From Rugosimonospora africana (GTDB lineage: Bacteria; Actinomycetota; Actinomycetes; Mycobacteriales; Micromonosporaceae), in assembly GCF_016862975.1 (NCBI RefSeq), contig NZ_BONZ01000038.1:176367-240366 (forward strand): a DNA stretch of 64,000 nucleotides, in the 5' to 3' direction. The notes under the pieces were generated by a model. That model saw nothing but the letters and a program-made list of their open reading frames with translations, had not been told where the DNA came from and did no database searches. Positions 8,156 to 16,206 of the stretch are shown one piece after another (the first letter of the stretch is position 1; each line of letters begins with the position of its first letter). Position numbers and translations under genes: made by a program.

Positions 8156-8809
8156 GTGGACGGACCGATACCGCCGGACCGGCCGATCGCACGGTGGGTC
8201 CTGATCTCAGCGGCGCTGTGCTCGATCGTGCTGACCACCGGATGGCTGATCGCCGACGCCGTGCAGCCGGCCACCTACAGCCCCATACATCAGACCATTA
8301 GCATCCTCGCCGGGCATGCCGGGGCGCACCGGTGGATCGCCACCACCGCGCTGCTGCTCGTCGGCGCCTGCTACCTGGCGACCGCGGCCGGGATGACCGC
8401 CCTGCGACTGCCGGGCCGCATCGGCCTGGCCGTGGCCGGCACGGCCGCGATCGGTGTGGCGATGTGCCCCGAGCCGGTGGTCGGCACGACCACCCAGCAC
8501 ATGGCGTTCACCACGGTGGGCGCGGCGACCATCGCGATCTGGCCGGCGCTCACCGCCCGGCGCGACCACGGTGGCTGCGCGGTGCTGAGCGTACCGGTCG
8601 CCGCGACGGTCACCGTCGCCTTCCTGGCGCTGCTCGCCTGGCTGTTCATCGAGGCGCAGACCGACGGGAGGGTCGGCCTGGCCGAGCGGATCGACTCCTC
8701 GGTCCAGGCGTGCTGGCCGTTCGTGGTCGCGGTCGGGCTGCGCCGATCCGCCCGTACCGCGCCGGCGCGGCCGGTACCCGAAGACGCCTCACCTGCCGAG
8801 GTTGGCTGA
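8156..8809 (+). CDS. DUF998 family membrane protein
   Basis: About 217 residues with six hydrophobic segments. The periplasmic-facing motif TYSPIHQTISILA after the first segment is the signature of DUF998 proteins, whose function is not established. I start at GTG 8156 because AGGTGGGG at 8141-8148 is well placed; GTG codons at 8135 and 8144 are alternatives, and a longer frame to 8051 lacks a ribosome site. No operon partner is visible. Confidence 0.7.
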   Translation: MDGPIPPDRPIARWVLISAALCSIVLTTGWLIADAVQPATYSPIHQTISILAGHAGAHRWIATTALLLVGACYLATAAGMTALRLPGRIGLAVAGTAAIGVAMCPEPVVGTTTQHMAFTTVGAATIAIWPALTARRDHGGCAVLSVPVAATVTVAFLALLAWLFIEAQTDGRVGLAERIDSSVQACWPFVVAVGLRRSARTAPARPVPEDASPAEVG

Positions 8810-8864
8810 GTAGGCGCACATCACTCGGTGGCACGCAAACCCAGCTCCCGAGCGGTTCAGGTTG

Positions 8865-8870
8865 TACCGT
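8865..8870 (+). promoter_or_regulatory. -10 element of a leaderless promoter
   Basis: TACCGT ends 6 nt before ATG 8877, with no intervening ribosome site; the spacing matches the other leaderless genes. Confidence 0.55.
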
Positions 8871-8876
8871 GGCCGA

Positions 8877-9833
8877 ATGACCCACGGAACGACACGGCGC
8901 TCTCTGCTCCTGCTGGGCGGCGCCGCACTCGCTTCGACCGTCGCGGGCTGTAACCGGGCCGGCAACTCGACCGCCGCCAACTGGATGGAGCCCGGCGGGA
9001 AGGTGCCGGGCACCAAGCCGTCCCCGAGCCCGTCGCCGTCACCGAGCCCGGTCGGCGACCCGGTACACGTGTCGCTGCTCAACGGCGACGGGGACGTCCG
9101 CGGCGTCGGCATGCCGATCATCGCGTTCTTCAATGCCAAGCTGACAGACGCCAAGGCGTTCAACGCGGCCACCAAGATCACCGCCAACGGCTCCCCCGTC
9201 CAGGGCAACTGGTACTTCGAGGAAACCGCCCGCGAGGGCGCGGCGATGGAGGCGCACTGGCGCCCGGAGACCTACTGGCCGGCCCACGCGAAGATTCACA
9301 TGGACCTGCCGGTCAAGGGTGTGTCAGCCGGCACCGGGCTGTACTTCGACGACAGCCTGACCCTGGACATGTCGACCGGCACCGCGTATATCGGGACGAT
9401 CGACGCCAGCACCCTGAGGATGACGGTGACCGCCGACGGCGCGCAGTTCGGGACGTTCCCGGTCAGTCTCGGCGCGACGAACACGCCGACGTCCAGGGGT
9501 GTCAAGGTCATCATGGAGAAGGGGCTGGACATCCCGATGCGGGGGCCGGGATATTACGACCCGCACGTCCAGTTCACCCAGCGCCTGACGTACGGCGGCG
9601 AGTATCTGCACTCCGCGCCGTGGAACGTGGCCAACATCGGGCACCGCAGCAGCTCCAACGGCTGCACCAACCTGCTGCCCGCCGACGCGCAGAGGCTGTA
9701 CAACACGTTCGAGATCGGCGACGTGTTCACCTACCCGAACGCCAACGGGCCGGCCATGACGATCGGCATGGGCTACGGCGACTGGAACGTCCCGTGGAGC
9801 GAGTGGCAGACGGGCGGCGCGCTGCAGATCTGA
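8877..9833 (+). CDS. L,D-transpeptidase lipoprotein (Ig-like plus YkuD domains)
   Basis: A 318-residue cell-envelope enzyme expected to form 3-3 crosslinks in peptidoglycan. An RR-containing signal and lipobox (TVAGC) anchor it to the membrane, and a Pro/Ser linker (PSPSPSPSPSP) follows. An Ig-like domain spans about residues 55-150. The YkuD domain has its catalytic region at EYLHSAPW and GHRSSSNGC, with the nucleophile at C263. Actinobacterial homologues of this architecture are the main L,D-transpeptidases (LdtMt2 type). The start is fixed by the leaderless -10 and by the signal peptide; an earlier GTG at 8862 would overlap the promoter. Confidence 0.88.
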   Translation: MTHGTTRRSLLLLGGAALASTVAGCNRAGNSTAANWMEPGGKVPGTKPSPSPSPSPSPVGDPVHVSLLNGDGDVRGVGMPIIAFFNAKLTDAKAFNAATKITANGSPVQGNWYFEETAREGAAMEAHWRPETYWPAHAKIHMDLPVKGVSAGTGLYFDDSLTLDMSTGTAYIGTIDASTLRMTVTADGAQFGTFPVSLGATNTPTSRGVKVIMEKGLDIPMRGPGYYDPHVQFTQRLTYGGEYLHSAPWNVANIGHRSSSNGCTNLLPADAQRLYNTFEIGDVFTYPNANGPAMTIGMGYGDWNVPWSEWQTGGALQI

Positions 9834-9896
9834 GGCGCGTCAGGTCCAAGGTGCGTCAGGTCCAAGGCGCGTCAGATCCAAGGCGCGTCAGATCTG
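9833..9896. repeat. 16-bp tandem repeat, four copies
   Basis: AGGCGCGTCAGGTCCA is repeated four times without gaps and with only one to three changes per copy, directly after the L,D-transpeptidase stop codon and before the convergent response-regulator gene. Confidence 0.85.
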
Positions 9897-9951
9897 GGGC
9901 GCGGCCGATCTGACGAGCGGCCGATCGGACCGGCAGGGCACCCGGACCGGT

Positions 9952-11493
9952 TCAGGTCCGGCGCAGCACGACGACGGCGATGTCGTCGTCCGGCTCCGCC
10001 GGGGCGACCTCGGCGAGCAGCCGGTCGCAGAACCGTTCGAGGTCCGCGTCGACCGGTACCGCCGCGCGGGCCAGCAACGCGAGGCCGTCCTCGATGTCCT
10101 CGCCCCGGCGCTCGACCAGTCCGTCGGTGAACAGCACGATCGCCGTACCCGGGTCGAGCGTGAGGGTGGTGTGCGTCGCGCGCAGCCCGGGCAAGCCGAG
10201 CAGGCGCGAACGGTGCGTGATGAACCGGGTACCGCCCTCCGACACCAGCAGCGGGGGCGGGTGGCCGGCACTGGCCAGCCGGACGGTGCCGGTGGCCGGC
10301 TCGACGTCCAGCAGGCAGATGGTCGCGGTCTCGTCCGGGATCAGCCGTACCAGCAGCTGGTTCAGCTGATCGAGCACGGCTGCCGGCGGGTGCCCCTCGG
10401 ACAGGTACGCCCGGGTGGCGTGGCGCAGCTCGGCCATGACGGTGGCCGCGTGCAGAGAGTGACCGGTTACGTCACCCACCGCGACGGCCAGACGCCCGTC
10501 GAGCTGGCACAGCTCGTAGAAGTCGCCGCCGATCTCGGCCTGGTCGCTGGCCGGCACGTAGCGCACCGCGAGTTCGTACCCCTGGACCTCCGGCAGCCGG
10601 GCAGGCAGCAGGCTGCGTTGCAGGGTCAGTGCCAACTGGTGCTCCTGCGCGTACGCCCGGGCGCCCTCGATCGCAGCGACGACCGTCTGCCCGATCTGGG
10701 TGAGTACCGGTACGTCCTCGAGGTCCCGGTCGTGCGGCACCACGACGAAGACCGGCGGTCGGTCGGTGCGTGGACGGGCGCCCAGGATCCGCACCGTCGG
10801 CTCGCCGCCCCAGCCGGATCCGGGCCACCCGGTGGCCGGTTGGTCGCGGAAGATCGAGCCGACCGGTACGTCGAAGCCCCGACCGGCCCAGCTCTCCAGG
10901 GTCGGGGTGGGGTCCGGCCGGTCGGTCACCGCGCACAGCCGGCCGCCGTCGGGTGTCTCGGCGCACACCGCGGCGGGCCCGCCGAAGATGTCCGCGGTAC
11001 CGGCGGCGGCGGTGCGCAGCAGGTGGCGCAGGTCCGTCGCCGTGTTCAGGTCGACCGCCAGCCGGGCGAGCTTCCCCAGCCGGGAGGCGAGCCGCTCGGC
11101 CTCCTGGCGGGCACGGTAGTAGCGCAGCACGGCCTGGGCGGTGGCCAGCAGCTCGTCCGGGTCGATCGGCTCGACGAGGTATGCGTCCGCGCCCCGGGAC
11201 AGGCCCTGGGTCCGGTCCACCGACTCCACCTTGGCCGCCGACACGTGGATGACCGGGGTGGCCGCGTGCGCCGGCTGCGACTTGATCCGCTCGCAGACGT
11301 CGAACCCGGTCATGTCCGGCAGCTGCACGTCGAGGACCACCAGGTCGACGTCCACGGCGTCCACCTGCCGGAGCGCCTCGCCGCCGGTCGCCGCCTCCAG
11401 CACCGAGTAGCCGGCCCTGCGCAGCCAGCTGGACAGCACGTACCGCTTCGACGGCGAGTCGTCGACGACCAGGACGCTGCCGGTCTCGCTCAT
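9952..11493 (-). CDS. Response regulator with GAF-like and PP2C (SpoIIE) phosphatase domains
   Basis: A 513-residue cytosolic output protein. The receiver domain (residues 1-125) has VLVVDDS and phosphoacceptor D55 in VVLDVQLPD. A GAF-like middle (about 150-285) follows. The PP2C/SpoIIE phosphatase (about 295-513) shows LQRSLLPARLP, GGDFYE, VGDVTGHS and LFTDGLVERR, and retains the metal-binding Asp residues. This RsbU/RsbP-like arrangement dephosphorylates an anti-anti-sigma factor when the receiver is phosphorylated. The start codon overlaps the kinase stop (ATGA at 11490-11493), so the two are translationally coupled. Its likely kinase is the upstream gene and a likely substrate the STAS protein at 15859; both are inferred. 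Confidence 0.85.
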   Translation of the reverse strand: MSETGSVLVVDDSPSKRYVLSSWLRRAGYSVLEAATGGEALRQVDAVDVDLVVLDVQLPDMTGFDVCERIKSQPAHAATPVIHVSAAKVESVDRTQGLSRGADAYLVEPIDPDELLATAQAVLRYYRARQEAERLASRLGKLARLAVDLNTATDLRHLLRTAAAGTADIFGGPAAVCAETPDGGRLCAVTDRPDPTPTLESWAGRGFDVPVGSIFRDQPATGWPGSGWGGEPTVRILGARPRTDRPPVFVVVPHDRDLEDVPVLTQIGQTVVAAIEGARAYAQEHQLALTLQRSLLPARLPEVQGYELAVRYVPASDQAEIGGDFYELCQLDGRLAVAVGDVTGHSLHAATVMAELRHATRAYLSEGHPPAAVLDQLNQLLVRLIPDETATICLLDVEPATGTVRLASAGHPPPLLVSEGGTRFITHRSRLLGLPGLRATHTTLTLDPGTAIVLFTDGLVERRGEDIEDGLALLARAAVPVDADLERFCDRLLAEVAPAEPDDDIAVVVLRRT

Positions 11494-12860
11494 CCGGTGC
11501 CCGTCCGCAGCGGCAGCGTCACGGTGAACGTGCTGCCCTCGCCGACCGTACTGGCCAGCGTCAGCTCGCCGCCGAGCAGCGCGGCCAGGCGCCGGGCGTA
11601 CGGCAGCCCGAGTCCGGTGCCCACCGTGCCGGCCTGCACCTCGCCCCGGATCTGGTAGAACTCCTCGAACACGTGCTCGTGCTCGGCCTCGGGGATGCCG
11701 ATGCCGGTGTCCGAGACCACCAGGTCCAGCCGGTCGTCGTCGCGCAGGCGGCCGGCCAGCCGTACCTCGCCGCGCACGGTGAACTTGATGCCGTTGGTCA
11801 TCAGGTTGCGCAACACCTGGATGAGCATCGTCTCGTCGGTGACCAGCGCCGGCAGCCCGTCCGGCTCCTCCACCACCACGGTCACCTCGGGGCGGGTGGC
11901 CAGCGAGCGCATGGTGCCGGCCAGCGCGTGGAACACCCGGTGCAGGTCGACCTCGACCGGTACCGGCTCCAGCCGTCCGGACTCCGCCTTGGCCAGGTCC
12001 AGCAGTTCGTTGACGCGTACCAGCATGTCCTGCGCGGAGTCGCGGATCAGGTCGAGCTGGGTGCGCTGCTCGGCGGTCAGCGGGTCGGAACCCGGGTCGG
12101 TGACCAGCCGGACCAGGCCGAGCACGGCGGTGACCGGGGCGCGCAGCTCGTGGCTGACGTTCGCCAGGAACCGGGTCTTCGCCTCGCTCGCCTCCCGCAG
12201 CTGGGCCGACTTCTCGTCCAGCTCCGCGTAGAGCGCCACCACTCCGCGGTTGGTCGCCTCAAGCTCCTCGGACAGCTCGTTGTACAGCGCCAGGACGCCC
12301 CGGTTGGTCTCCTCCAGCTCGGCGTTGAGCCGCAGCAACTGGTCCCGGTGCGACTGCACCTGGTCCAGGGTGGCGAGCAGGTGCTGATTCTGCACGACAA
12401 ACTCCTCGACCGGACGGCTCGGTACCAGCACGGCCAGCTCCCCGCGCAACTCCTCGATCCGTGCGGGGGTCAGCGCCGGCGCCGTGGCCGGAAGCGTGCG
12501 CCCCAGGGTGATGACGACCTGCCCCGACTCCTGGTCGAGCTGCCACGTGTCCACCAGGCGCTGGGCGACCGCGACCTCGTCGGCCAGCGCGTCCACCTCC
12601 CCCGGTTCGCCGGCCAGCCGCGCGGTCGCGGAGACCACCAGCCCCGGTGAGGGCCCGGTGTCCGCGTCGAACACCACCAGTACCGGGCCGAGCCGGGCGA
12701 ACAGCTGCCGGCCCACCTCGCTCAGCGCGGTCGCGACCCGGATCTGGTCCTGGCTCTCCAGGCCGATGGCGCTGGCCACCTCGCGCCCGCGCTGCCGGAC
12801 GACGAACACGTCGTGCTCCTCGCCGATCGCGGTACGCAGCAGCTGCACACGGGGTGTCAC
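11490..12860 (-). CDS. Cytosolic hybrid-type sensor histidine kinase
   Basis: A 456-residue kinase without membrane segments. Residues about 1-125 resemble a worn RsbT/anti-sigma ATPase domain (GLESQDQIRVATALSEVGRQ), but the usual N-box Asn is Gln, so this copy probably does not bind ATP. A long coiled coil (about 165-240) contains a duplicated ETNRGVLALYNEL/ATNRGVVALYAEL unit. The HisKA H-box is FLANVSHELRAP, and the HATPase has LRNLMTNGIKFT, SDTGIGIPE and GTGLGLPYARRL. GTG 12860 overlaps the previous stop (GTGA). It probably integrates stressosome state and phosphorylates the downstream receiver protein. Confidence 0.84.
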   Translation of the reverse strand: MTPRVQLLRTAIGEEHDVFVVRQRGREVASAIGLESQDQIRVATALSEVGRQLFARLGPVLVVFDADTGPSPGLVVSATARLAGEPGEVDALADEVAVAQRLVDTWQLDQESGQVVITLGRTLPATAPALTPARIEELRGELAVLVPSRPVEEFVVQNQHLLATLDQVQSHRDQLLRLNAELEETNRGVLALYNELSEELEATNRGVVALYAELDEKSAQLREASEAKTRFLANVSHELRAPVTAVLGLVRLVTDPGSDPLTAEQRTQLDLIRDSAQDMLVRVNELLDLAKAESGRLEPVPVEVDLHRVFHALAGTMRSLATRPEVTVVVEEPDGLPALVTDETMLIQVLRNLMTNGIKFTVRGEVRLAGRLRDDDRLDLVVSDTGIGIPEAEHEHVFEEFYQIRGEVQAGTVGTGLGLPYARRLAALLGGELTLASTVGEGSTFTVTLPLRTGTG

Positions 12861-13879
12861 GACGGCCCCGCCAGCCGGGCCACCAGGACCCCGGCGTCGT
12901 CCCTGCGGATACCCGCGTCCCGCAGCAGCATCGCGGCGATCACCAGCGGGCTGCGGCGCAGCAGTCCCGGGTACCCGGACACGTCCCACCGGTCGGTCAG
13001 CCCGTCGCTGTGCAGGACCACGACCGCGTCACCGGCCAGCGGGTACTCGTACTCGCGGACGGTGCGCCGCTGGCGGTCACCGACGAACCCGGGTTGGGCG
13101 GTCAGGCCCCGCCGGCCGGTCGCGCCGACCACCCAGCCGGCGATGTTGCCCAGCGAGGCCCAGCGCACGGTACCGGCCGGGTCCAGGTCGATGACCGCGG
13201 TCACCGCGCCGCGGGTGTGCGAGACCGACCGGTGCAGGTGCTCGATGACCCCGGCCGGGCGGACGGGCGGCGCCGTCCGGAACGCGGCCGTGATCGCGCG
13301 GCTCGCGGTGGCGGCGAGCGGACCGTGGCCGAGACCGTCGCAGAGCAGCGCCTGATGCCGGCCGTCGATCTCGCGGAGCTGGTAGCCGTCGCCGCTGACC
13401 GTCTCGCCGGTGATGGGCCGGGTCAACCCGGCCGACCAGGCGTCCGGTGGCGCCTGCTGGCCCCACACCGCCGCGGTCAGCACCGTTCCGCTGCCCGGCC
13501 GGGAGTACGCGTCGACGGCGGTCGCCTTCCGGACGATGGCGCCGAGGCCGATGCCGAGCGTGCCGACGGTGGAGTGCCCGTCGCGCATAGACTCGCCGAG
13601 GTCGGTCATGCCCGGCCCCGAGTCGATCGCGATCAGCTCGATGCCGGCGTCGGTGTCGCCGCGCAGAGCGCGTACGTTGATCACGCCTTCCTGGGCGTGC
13701 TTGTGCAGGTTGCTGGCCAGTTCCGAGGCGACCAGCGCGAGGTCGGCGAGGCGCGGCTCGGGCAGCCCGAGGTCGCGGCCGTGGTTGGTCGCCGCCCGGC
13801 GGACCGCACCGGCGGTACCGGCGTCGGACACCGCCCACCAGCCGAGGTCTTCGGCATGGACCGGCGCCGGGGCGCTCAT
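12857..13879 (-). CDS. HATPase-SpoIIE phosphatase (RsbX-like)
   Basis: A 340-residue bifunctional protein. The N-terminal half is an anti-sigma-type HATPase (ADLALVASELASNLHKHA, IDSGPGM, GLGAIVRK, then a DAYSRPGSGTVL strand), and the C-terminal half is a SpoIIE/PP2C domain (LLCDGLGHGP near residue 175, TAVIDLDPAG, VVLHSDGLTDRW). This two-domain form is common in actinobacterial rsb operons and takes the RsbX role of resetting phosphorylated RsbS/RsbR. The start overlaps the rsbT stop (ATGA, 13876-13879), giving translational coupling. Confidence 0.84.
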   Translation of the reverse strand: MSAPAPVHAEDLGWWAVSDAGTAGAVRRAATNHGRDLGLPEPRLADLALVASELASNLHKHAQEGVINVRALRGDTDAGIELIAIDSGPGMTDLGESMRDGHSTVGTLGIGLGAIVRKATAVDAYSRPGSGTVLTAAVWGQQAPPDAWSAGLTRPITGETVSGDGYQLREIDGRHQALLCDGLGHGPLAATASRAITAAFRTAPPVRPAGVIEHLHRSVSHTRGAVTAVIDLDPAGTVRWASLGNIAGWVVGATGRRGLTAQPGFVGDRQRRTVREYEYPLAGDAVVVLHSDGLTDRWDVSGYPGLLRRSPLVIAAMLLRDAGIRRDDAGVLVARLAGPS

Positions 13880-14295
13880 CGCGACCACTTGGTGACCGTG
13901 ACGCGGGTACCCGCCCCCGGTCCGGTGTCGATGTCGAACTCGTCGACCAGCCGGCGCGCCCCGGACAACCCGAGGCCCATGCCCGTGCCGCTGGTGTACC
14001 CGTCGGTCATCGCCAGGTCGAGGTCGGCGATGCCCGGCCCGTCGTCGGCGAAGTGCACCCGGATGCCGTTGCGCCGGCCGTTCGTGACGGTGCTCACCTC
14101 GGCCCGGCCACCGCCGCCATGTACCAGGGTGTTGCGGGCCAGCTCACTGGCCGCGGTGACCAGTTTGGTCTGGTCGATCAGGGAGAGCTTCGCCGCCACC
14201 GCCCGCGACCGCACCAACTGCCGGACGCGTACGACGTCCTCGTCGGCGGTGATCGGCAGAGCCTCGACGTCTCCGCCCGAGTCTGCGAGTGCCAT
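13876..14295 (-). CDS. rsbT: RsbT-like serine/threonine kinase of the stressosome
   Basis: A 139-residue GHKL-fold kinase. It shows LVTAASELARNTLVHGGGG (N-box), FADDGPGIADLDLAM (G1), and SGTGMGLGLSGARRLVD (G2). The length and order match RsbT, which phosphorylates RsbS and RsbR and is then released from the stressosome. It lies 10 nt after rsbS and overlaps the next gene. No RsbU-type gene with an RsbT-binding domain is present; the released kinase may act through the downstream phosphatases instead, which is my inference. Confidence 0.9.
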   Translation of the reverse strand: MALADSGGDVEALPITADEDVVRVRQLVRSRAVAAKLSLIDQTKLVTAASELARNTLVHGGGGRAEVSTVTNGRRNGIRVHFADDGPGIADLDLAMTDGYTSGTGMGLGLSGARRLVDEFDIDTGPGAGTRVTVTKWSR

Positions 14296-14304
14296 GACCG
14301 ACGG

Positions 14305-14790
14305 TCAGTCCGATACCGGTCGCGGCAGGGCCGCACGGGAGCCGGCGTCCGGCGCGGGCGAGTCGCCCGTGCTGTCCGCGTCGCCGTACCCGTCCCCGTC
14401 GCCGTACCCCGCCTCACGCGGGCCGCCCAGGGCGAGACTGGGCGTGCCGTTGAGCATCCGCAGCCCGTGCTCGACGGTCAGCGCGGTGCGCACGCCCTTC
14501 AGGGACAGCCCAAGTTCGACGAGCGTGATGGCCACCGCCGGACGCATCCCGACCACGACGGTCTCGGCGTCCAGCACCCGGGAGATCGACGCGATCGTCG
14601 ACAGCATCCGCCCGATGAACGAGTCGACGATGTCCAGCGCGCTGATGTCGATGATGACGGCGCGCGCGCCGGTGGCGACGATGCGCTCCGACAGGTCCTC
14701 CTGCAGCCGCATGGCGAGCTGGTCCTCCAGGTCGACCTGGATCGAGACGAGCAGGACCTCGCCGAGGGTGAAGATGGGGATCTGGTCCAT
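14305..14790 (-). CDS. rsbS: RsbS-like STAS protein
   Basis: A 161-residue stressosome scaffold subunit. The STAS domain (residues 1-120) carries the conserved phosphorylation segment SALDIVDSFIGRML, whose DSF serine corresponds to RsbS Ser59, and ETVVVGMRPAVAITL. A C-terminal extension of about 35 residues is Gly/Asp-rich (GDGDGYGDADSTGDS), is not found in short RsbS proteins, and looks repeat-derived. ATG 14790 shares one base with the rsbR stop (TGATG). Confidence 0.88.
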   Translation of the reverse strand: MDQIPIFTLGEVLLVSIQVDLEDQLAMRLQEDLSERIVATGARAVIIDISALDIVDSFIGRMLSTIASISRVLDAETVVVGMRPAVAITLVELGLSLKGVRTALTVEHGLRMLNGTPSLALGGPREAGYGDGDGYGDADSTGDSPAPDAGSRAALPRPVSD

Positions 14791-15641
14791 CAGTCCCGCC
14801 GCACCGCCCGCCGGTTCAGCTCGAACCCACCCGCGCGCAGGGTGTGCATGAGCGCGTCGGCCAGGCTGGCCTTGGTGACGATGTCGCCGAACTCGATACC
14901 GAGCGCGACGATGGTCTGGGCGATCTGCGGCCGGATACCCGATATGACGCAGTCGGCGCCCATGAGCCGGGCGGCCACGACCGTCTTGAGGATGTGCTGC
15001 GCGACCTGGGTGTCCACCGCCGGTACCCCGGTGATGTCGATGATCGCGTACGGCGAGCCGGTGTCCACCAGCGTCTGGAGCAGCCGCTCCATGACCACCT
15101 GTGCCCGAGCGGAGTCCAGCGTGCCGACCAGCGGTACGGCGACGACCCCGTCCCACAGCTTGACCACCGGCGTGGACAGCTCCAGCAACTGCTCGGCCTG
15201 TTCGGCGATCAGCGCCTCGCGGGTCCTGGAATACGCCTCGAAGGTGAACAGTCCCAGCTCGTCGACGAACTGCGAGACGGCGACGAACAGGCGCAACGAG
15301 CCGGATTCCCCGGCGTCGAGCACGCCGAGCACCGCTTCCTTGAGCGCGAACACGCTGATCGCGGTCTCCGTGGCGGTGAACCCGTGCAGGGCGCGCTGCC
15401 GGGACAGCTCGCCGAGCACCGCCCGCAACTCGACCGCCGCCGGCGAGTCCAGCGTCAACTCACCTTCCGTGACCACGGTGCCACGCAGAGCGTCGTACAG
15501 CTCGCGAATCTGGCGCGCCAGTTCGGCCTCCGCCAGCCGGCCGCGCAGCCCGGTGCCCGCGTTCGCTGTCCACCGCTTCAACAGCTCGTCCCGGTGGTCC
15601 CGCAGCAGCCCGGCGAATTGGGTGGTGGTGCCGATGTCCAT
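14790..15641 (-). CDS. rsbR: RsbR-like stressosome protein
   Basis: A 283-residue protein with an N-terminal non-haem-globin-like RsbR sensor half (about 1-150) and a C-terminal STAS domain. The phosphorylated threonine positions are conserved in PAVDTQVAQHIL (Thr171 equivalent) and RPQIAQTIVALG (Thr205 equivalent). It forms the stressosome core with RsbS. ATG 15641 is preceded by GGAGGG; the longer frame to 15707 is unlikely. It is the first gene of the six-gene minus-strand operon and is divergent from the STAS gene at 15859. Confidence 0.88.
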   Translation of the reverse strand: MDIGTTTQFAGLLRDHRDELLKRWTANAGTGLRGRLAEAELARQIRELYDALRGTVVTEGELTLDSPAAVELRAVLGELSRQRALHGFTATETAISVFALKEAVLGVLDAGESGSLRLFVAVSQFVDELGLFTFEAYSRTREALIAEQAEQLLELSTPVVKLWDGVVAVPLVGTLDSARAQVVMERLLQTLVDTGSPYAIIDITGVPAVDTQVAQHILKTVVAARLMGADCVISGIRPQIAQTIVALGIEFGDIVTKASLADALMHTLRAGGFELNRRAVRRD

Positions 15642-15858
15642 CGTCGCGCCCTCCGGTCGCGCAGTGATTGGTCCCGAAGGGATCTTCGGTCGCGCCGACT
15701 GTATCACCGGCTGTAGTGGTGCGCTGGTTTCGCTAAAACGCGCACCATCGCTGGGAATCCCCTACGATCCAGGCAGCAACGCCAGGTCGGTCGAGGCCGT
15801 GAAACGACACGCGCCGGGGGTCGGCGGGGCGGATGGAACAGATAGGGATCGGTCGTCA
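15642..15858. promoter_or_regulatory. Divergent promoter region rsbR / STAS gene
   Basis: 217 bp between divergent stress genes must hold both promoters. I see TACGAT at 15761-15766 as a possible -10 for the rightward gene, and a small GTTT/AAAC inverted repeat near 15728-15740. I found no clear sigma-B-type GTTT plus GGGTA pair at the right spacing. Confidence 0.4.
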
Positions 15859-16203
15859 ATGTCGCTAGCGATTGCCGTCAACGACGAGGGGACGCCGGCC
15901 GTGATCGCGGTCGGTGGCGAACTCGACATGAACACGTCGGGCGAGTTGTTCGACGCCGCCGCCGCGCTGATCGACGCCGGCCGGCGTCGGCTGGTGCTCG
16001 ACCTCGACCAGCTCACGTTCTGCGACTCGGCCGGGATCACCGCGTTCGTCCGGCTGACCAAGCGGGCCGGCGAGGCCGGCGGTGCCCTGGCCCTGGCCCG
16101 GCCGGTGCAGATCGTCGAGTCCGTGCTCAAGCTCACCGGCCTGGTCGAGGTGATCCCGGTGTTCCCGACGGTGGAGCAGGCGCGGGCGGCCCTGGCGACG
16201 TAA
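15859..16203 (+). CDS. Anti-anti-sigma factor (STAS domain)
   Basis: A 114-residue single-STAS protein of the RsbV/SpoIIAA type. The segment LVLDLDQLTFCDSAGITAFV contains the phosphorylatable serine of the DSAG motif. It should bind an anti-sigma factor when unphosphorylated. The SpoIIE-type phosphatases in the divergent operon are its natural partners, but no anti-sigma/sigma pair is in the window. The ribosome site before ATG 15859 is weak (AGGGATCGG). Confidence 0.85.
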   Translation: MSLAIAVNDEGTPAVIAVGGELDMNTSGELFDAAAALIDAGRRRLVLDLDQLTFCDSAGITAFVRLTKRAGEAGGALALARPVQIVESVLKLTGLVEVIPVFPTVEQARAALAT

Positions 16204-16206
16204 CCC

